Positions 23,100 through 27,074 of a stretch of 27,074 bases of DNA are shown piece by piece. The notes under the pieces were generated by a model, which did no database searches, had not been told where the DNA came from, and was given only the letters and a program-made list of their open reading frames with translations. A program made the translations under genes and the position numbers. The DNA lies in the NCBI GenBank assembly GCA_038227745.1, contig JBBRPS010000029.1:1-27074 (forward strand), written 5' to 3'. This DNA comes from DASPXY01 sp038227745. Lineage in GTDB: Bacteria; Planctomycetota; Planctomycetia; Gemmatales; Gemmataceae. The first letter of the stretch is position 1; every line of letters starts with the position of its first letter.

Positions 23100-23873
23100 C
23101 TACACGGCGCCACCATTTCCCGAGGCGTTGTCTGGCTGCGTCAGCCGCGCTTTCAGCGCCGCCAGTTCCGCCGCCAGCGCCTCGGCGCGCTTGCGCTCGG
23201 TATCGGCCTGCTGCCGTGCAGCCGCAGCCTCCTGGCGGGCACCCTCCGCGAAGGTCTGGACGAGGTCCCCGCTGGGTTCGTAGAAGCGCGGCCAGGTCCC
23301 CGGGATCTCCTGGAAGGGGCCGTCCCAGGTCCCCAGCCACAATTGCAATTCCTCGGACCACAGCCAGCCGCGCTCGTCCGCCGCCATCGGCTCGTAGCGG
23401 TGGTTGAGCAGCCGCCAGCCTTCGAGGAGCCGGGTCTGCGGGTCGTAGCAGTAATACTCGTGCGTGTGGAAAATGCGCTCGTAGACATCCTTTTTGGTCG
23501 TACGGTCCCCCCGGGCGGTCCGGGGCGAGATCAGCTCGACGATGACATCGGGGTAGCGACCGCCCTCCTGCCAGATGAGCCAGAAGCGGCGCAGCGGCTC
23601 CTTCGGCACGTCCTTGACGAAGAAGAAGTCGGGGCCGCGGAAGTCGCGGTTGCGCGCCTGCACCTCGTTGAAGTAGATGAACATGTTGCCGCCGACGTAG
23701 AAATCGTCCCGCCGGCGCAGGTGGTAGCGGATCGACTCGATCAGCAGGTTCATGGCGAGGCGGTGCCACTCGGATTCCATGTTCTCACCGTCCTCCTCAA
23801 CCAGCTCGACTGCACGGAGCTGCTCCTCGATCTCCGCGATCATGGCAAGGACTTCGTCATCCAGTAAGGGCAT
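23100..23873 (-). CDS. Uma2 family protein with C-terminal coiled coil
   Basis: This 257-residue protein has the Uma2 layout: FRGPDFFFVKDV (78-89, D82), a second PDVIVELISPRTARGDRTTK at 108-127 (E113, K127), and VYERIFHTHEYYCYDPQTR (130-148). The C-terminal 50 residues (about 205-245, ending ERKRAEALAAELAALKARL) form a coiled coil that recurs in the family. The sequence is far from the Uma2 protein at 2842-3525: it lacks that protein's 'AELIGG' start and has the double PD arrangement. The start follows AGGAGG with nine bases of spacing. It lies 39 bases after pyrB on the same strand and is probably read through from it. The biological role of the family is unknown. Confidence 0.85.
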   Translation of the reverse strand: MPLLDDEVLAMIAEIEEQLRAVELVEEDGENMESEWHRLAMNLLIESIRYHLRRRDDFYVGGNMFIYFNEVQARNRDFRGPDFFFVKDVPKEPLRRFWLIWQEGGRYPDVIVELISPRTARGDRTTKKDVYERIFHTHEYYCYDPQTRLLEGWRLLNHRYEPMAADERGWLWSEELQLWLGTWDGPFQEIPGTWPRFYEPSGDLVQTFAEGARQEAAAARQQADTERKRAEALAAELAALKARLTQPDNASGNGGAV

Positions 23874-23912
23874 CGGTCAAAGCCTCCTCGCAGTGCCGGG
23901 CGATCTTCACGC

Positions 23913-24881
<969 letters not shown>

Positions 24882-25239
24882 GACGGCTCTCCCGGGCGGG
24901 CGGATCGAGCCGGCGGCATCCTTTCCCCTGGGGATCGCCGGCCGGCCGCGTGGGTAGAGGAAGCATACTCGCGGCACGGGCGGCCGGACAAGGCGTTTCC
25001 GGAGGTCGTAAAGGGCCTCCCCGGTTTCCACGGGACGACGGAGGCCGACTTGAACGCCTGGCTGCGGGAGATCCTCGAGCACCAGGCGATCGACATGTCG
25101 CGCCCGGTACGCCGCGGGGCGCCCTCGTGCCCGTTCTTGAACTACACTGGAGTGTTCGCCACCCGGGACACGCCCCTTTCCCCGAGGCCCCGCTGCGCGA
25201 ACTTCCCCCGGCCCGGTTGCTCGCGCCCAGGAGGATGTG
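24882..25239. other. Divergent spacer between pyrB and the small conserved gene
   Basis: The genes on both sides point outward, so both promoters should lie in these 358 bases. No clear promoter pair is visible. The only protein-like stretch is the fragment described at 24951-25125. Confidence 0.5.
24951..25125 (+). pseudogene. Possible remnant of an ECF-type sigma factor
   Basis: The plus strand reads WVEEAYSRHGRPDKAFPEVV and then GLPGFHGTTEADLNAWLREI, ending LEHQAIDMSRP. The block 'GFHGTTEADLNAWLREIL' strongly resembles the 'F(R/H)GTTEAEL.AWLR.IL' segment near the start of region 2 in planctomycete ECF sigma factors. There is no start codon or continuation into region 4, and the frame soon turns into Pro/Cys-rich noise. 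It would be a short decayed piece. Chance resemblance is possible because only about 20 residues match, and the comparison is from memory. Confidence 0.3.
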
Positions 25240-25764
25240 ATGCACGGCCCCGCATGGTTGGCGTTATTACGGCGGATCCCCCCCGAATTCCACGACAGCC
25301 TCGTCCTCTTCACCACAACGGGCGTCGAGATCATCGTGCAGTCGCTCCTGCGCGCCGAGCGCGACTTCCTCGTCGTGCGCGCCCGCATGTCCGGCTCGAC
25401 CGACCCCAACCGCTACCTGTTCGTTCCCTTCGATCAGATCAACTACGTCGGCTTCACCCGCAAAATGACCGAGCCGGAGATGCAGGCGATGCTCGGCAAG
25501 CCGGGCATCGGCGGCGGTGCGCCGGCGGCCCAGTCCGCTCCTGGGCCGGCCGACGCGGAGGAGGAAGACACCGGAGGCTTCATCCCGCAGAGGTCGATGG
25601 AACCACCGGCCGTGGCCGCCGCCGCCGAGACCCCCGCACCGGGCGCCCCGTCGCCCGATGGCAAGGGGCCGCCGAAAGCCGCTCACCCGTCCAAGTCCGT
25701 CCTCCTGGCCCGTTTGCGGGCACGCCTGGCGGGGGCCGATCCGGGCAAGCCCGCGGACGCATAG
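25240..25764 (+). CDS. Small conserved planctomycete-type protein of unknown function
   Basis: This 174-residue protein has GGAGG five bases before the ATG at 25240. The first 85 residues look like one small beta domain: FHDSLVLFTTTGVEIIVQSL (17-36), RDFLVVRARMSG (41-52), RYLFVPFDQINYVGFTRKM (58-76). The strand pattern (long strand, G turn, bent strand, then 'vPf..I..V.f') is similar to Sm-like barrels, but no Sm1/Sm2 signature is provable. Then comes an Ala/Pro/Glu-rich linker (about 88-150) and a short basic C-terminal helix (KSVLLARLRARLAG). No signal peptide or membrane segment is present, so it is probably cytoplasmic. Psd follows 33 bases on, perhaps in one operon. Confidence 0.78.
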   Translation: MHGPAWLALLRRIPPEFHDSLVLFTTTGVEIIVQSLLRAERDFLVVRARMSGSTDPNRYLFVPFDQINYVGFTRKMTEPEMQAMLGKPGIGGGAPAAQSAPGPADAEEEDTGGFIPQRSMEPPAVAAAAETPAPGAPSPDGKGPPKAAHPSKSVLLARLRARLAGADPGKPADA

Positions 25765-25797
25765 CCGGCTGGGAAGGGGCTTGCTATCCTCAGAGGT

Positions 25798-26751
25798 ATG
25801 TCGAGTCCCGAAACGCCAACCGCCTCCTCCCCGTCCCTGCAGCCGGCGAGCGTCCAGCCCGGCGGCGGCCTCTGCATGAACCTCGAGCTGGCCTGGGGGC
25901 GGCTCCGCCGTGCCTGGCTGCGCACCTTCCGCCGCGGCTATGTCCGCCGCATGGCCGCGAAGCGCCAGGGGCACTGCGGGGACTGCCCACACGACATCCT
26001 CGACCCGCGCGACCTCAAGTTCTGCCGCAACGTCTGCGGCTACTGGTTCCGCCCCGAGGACGACCCGTTCCGCTGGCGCGGGCGGCTCGGTCTGGCCCGC
26101 GCCGGCCTCGCGGAGGTCGTCATCTTCACCCTCCTCTTTCTCGCCCTCGCCGGGGCCTTCACGGAGGCGGCCGTCCTCGTCCACCCGGCGTTCCTCAGCC
26201 CGCTACTCGTGATCGGCGCCCTCTGGGCCGAGGTCATCTACTTCTTCCGCGACCCCGAGCGGGCCACCCCCGCCGATCCGGACGCCCTCGTCAGCCCGGC
26301 CGACGGCACCGTGACCGACGTCGGCGAGGTCGAGGACCCGTCCTTCCCGGGCGGCCGTGCCTTCCGCGTGAGCATCTTCCTGTCGATCTTCAACGTCCAC
26401 GTCAACCGCGCCCCCCGGAGCGGCCGCGTCGTGGCCCTGCGTTACCTGCCCGGCGCCTTCCTTGACGCCCGCAATCCCCAGAGCGCCGTGCGCAACGAGC
26501 AGCTGTGGATCGACCTGGAAGAACCGTCGGGCCGACTGGTACGGGTCAAGCAGATCTCCGGGGCGATCGCCCGCCGCATCGTCTGCTGGCTGAAGCCCGG
26601 CGAGGAGGTCAAGGCGGGCGAGCGCTTCGGCATGATCAAGTTCGGCTCGCGCACCGACGTCCTCCTGCCGGCGGGGGAGAACCTTCGCGCCGCGGTCAAG
26701 GTCGGCGACAAGGTCAAGGGAGGGTCCACCATCCTGCTGCGCCTCGTCTGA
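25798..26751 (+). CDS. psd: Phosphatidylserine decarboxylase with Cys-rich N-terminal extension
   Basis: This membrane enzyme makes phosphatidylethanolamine from phosphatidylserine. The decarboxylase core (about 145-317) shows FFRDPER, VSPADG (165-170, D169), FLSIFNVHVNRAP (193-206, H201), and the self-cleavage site FGSRTD (282-287), where S284 would become the pyruvoyl group. This short C-terminal form is the PSD-A/archaetidylserine-like type. The N-terminus is longer than usual: two hydrophobic helices (about 103-125 and 132-148) are preceded by CGDCPHDILDPRDLKFCRNVC (60-80), with C-x2-C and C-x3-C spacing that could bind a metal. The ATG at 25798 has only a weak site; M27 is an alternative. 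pssA is not adjacent. Confidence 0.92.
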   Translation: MSSPETPTASSPSLQPASVQPGGGLCMNLELAWGRLRRAWLRTFRRGYVRRMAAKRQGHCGDCPHDILDPRDLKFCRNVCGYWFRPEDDPFRWRGRLGLARAGLAEVVIFTLLFLALAGAFTEAAVLVHPAFLSPLLVIGALWAEVIYFFRDPERATPADPDALVSPADGTVTDVGEVEDPSFPGGRAFRVSIFLSIFNVHVNRAPRSGRVVALRYLPGAFLDARNPQSAVRNEQLWIDLEEPSGRLVRVKQISGAIARRIVCWLKPGEEVKAGERFGMIKFGSRTDVLLPAGENLRAAVKVGDKVKGGSTILLRLV

Positions 26752-26820
26752 CCGCATCTGCTCGCTGTCCGTCCGCCAGAGGTTGTGTACGGTGATCGCC
26801 GTGGGAACGACGCCGTTCCG

Positions 26821-26870
26821 CCGCGAGCCTCCGCCAAGCGCGCTGCACGCGCTCGGCGGGGGCCTCGCGG
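26821..26870 (+). terminator. Imperfect 22-bp hairpin after psd
   Basis: Segment 26821-26842 (CCGCGAGCCTCCGCCAAGCG then CG) pairs with 26848-26870 (CGCGCTCGGCGGGGGCCTCG then CGG) with a few mismatches, around the loop CTGCA. It begins 70 bases past the psd stop. Confidence 0.6.
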
Positions 26871-26892
26871 CAGATACGGGGAAAGGATTCCT

Positions 26893-26929
26893 GGGGGAGA
26901 AAAGGGAGAAAAGGAGGGAGAAAAGGGGA
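26893..26929. other. Polypurine tract with a repeated GGGAGAAAA unit
   Basis: The plus strand is purine-only for 37 bases and repeats the unit GGGAGAAAA three times with small changes. It lies between the psd hairpin and the gene starting at 26991. Such tracts can form triplexes or simply be slippage products. Confidence 0.6.
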
Positions 26930-26990
26930 CGCGGCCGAATGGCACTGTTTAACAATTATCAACCAGTTAAGAGAGGCGGCCGATGGAATT

Positions 26991-27074
26991 ATGGCTGCCG
27001 GTCCTTCTCTGGCGGTCCGCGGCGCGCACGGCGAACCCCTCGGCCGACCCCAGGCCATTGTCGTCCTCGCTGCA
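26991..27074 (+). CDS. N-terminus of a probable GlmU-type sugar nucleotidyltransferase, cut by the window edge
   Basis: Only the first 28 codons are present. They end PQAIVVLAA, which is the opening strand of the nucleotidyltransferase fold just before the nucleotide-binding 'G.GTRM' loop of GlmU and related enzymes. GlmU makes UDP-N-acetylglucosamine for cell wall precursors; a related pyrophosphorylase is equally possible. The ATG at 26991 is in frame with the motif, but its spacing to GAGAGG (26971-26976) is 14 bases. An ATG at 26983 has better spacing but lies in another frame with no recognisable protein. Confidence 0.5.
   Translation, partial: MAAGPSLAVRGAHGEPLGRPQAIVVLAA

Overview
The window is GC-rich DNA from what is most likely a planctomycete of the Gemmataceae type. 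The evidence is the gene content: a Tat-exported DUF1501 protein, PQQ-type and other secreted beta-propellers, two Uma2-family nuclease-like proteins, a sigma-70 factor with a long N-terminal extension of helix-turn-helix units, secreted proteins recognisable only as planctomycete types, and an M28 peptidase with two PDZ domains. Typing is by protein recognition only; no rRNA or tRNA gene is visible. Most genes are monocistronic or in loose pairs, with structured palindromic spacers between them.

Layout. 1-150: the 3' end (domains V and VI) of a group II intron whose body lies to the left. 418-11108, all on the minus strand: a small secreted protein, DUF1501, a Uma2 protein, a PQQ-like propeller, an 834-aa FtsX/MacB-type permease without an ATPase next to it, a secreted DUF6263-like protein, and an M28 peptidase. 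11577-12347 (+): creatininase family. 12434-14104 (-): the sigma factor, convergent with creatininase across a shared hairpin. 14105-14949: an 845-bp divergent spacer with a perfect 36-bp tandem duplication and a startless coding-like tail. 14950-17554 (+): a two-domain secreted protein and a secreted beta-propeller. 17796-18679: an accessory pocket holding a 42-codon small-protein candidate and two overlapping small genes, with a 53-bp direct repeat on both sides of the pair, one copy of which is the 3' end of the lactonase gene. 18642-20881 (-): a lactonase-like propeller, a small HNH protein and a single-pass membrane protein. 21071-23088 (+): a TolB-like propeller and a methyltransferase. 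23100-24881 (-): a second Uma2 protein and aspartate carbamoyltransferase (pyrB). 25240-26751 (+): a small conserved protein and phosphatidylserine decarboxylase (psd). The right edge holds the first 28 codons of a probable GlmU-type nucleotidyltransferase.

Functionally this is mostly housekeeping (pyrB, psd, probable glmU, the sigma factor) mixed with exported proteins of the planctomycete envelope. No large defence island or biosynthetic cluster is visible. The most unusual parts are the overlapping small gene pair inside the duplicated flank, the divergent spacer in front of the sigma factor, and the many perfect intergenic inverted repeats. One of those repeats, with 35-bp arms, sits just before a ribosome binding site rather than after a gene.
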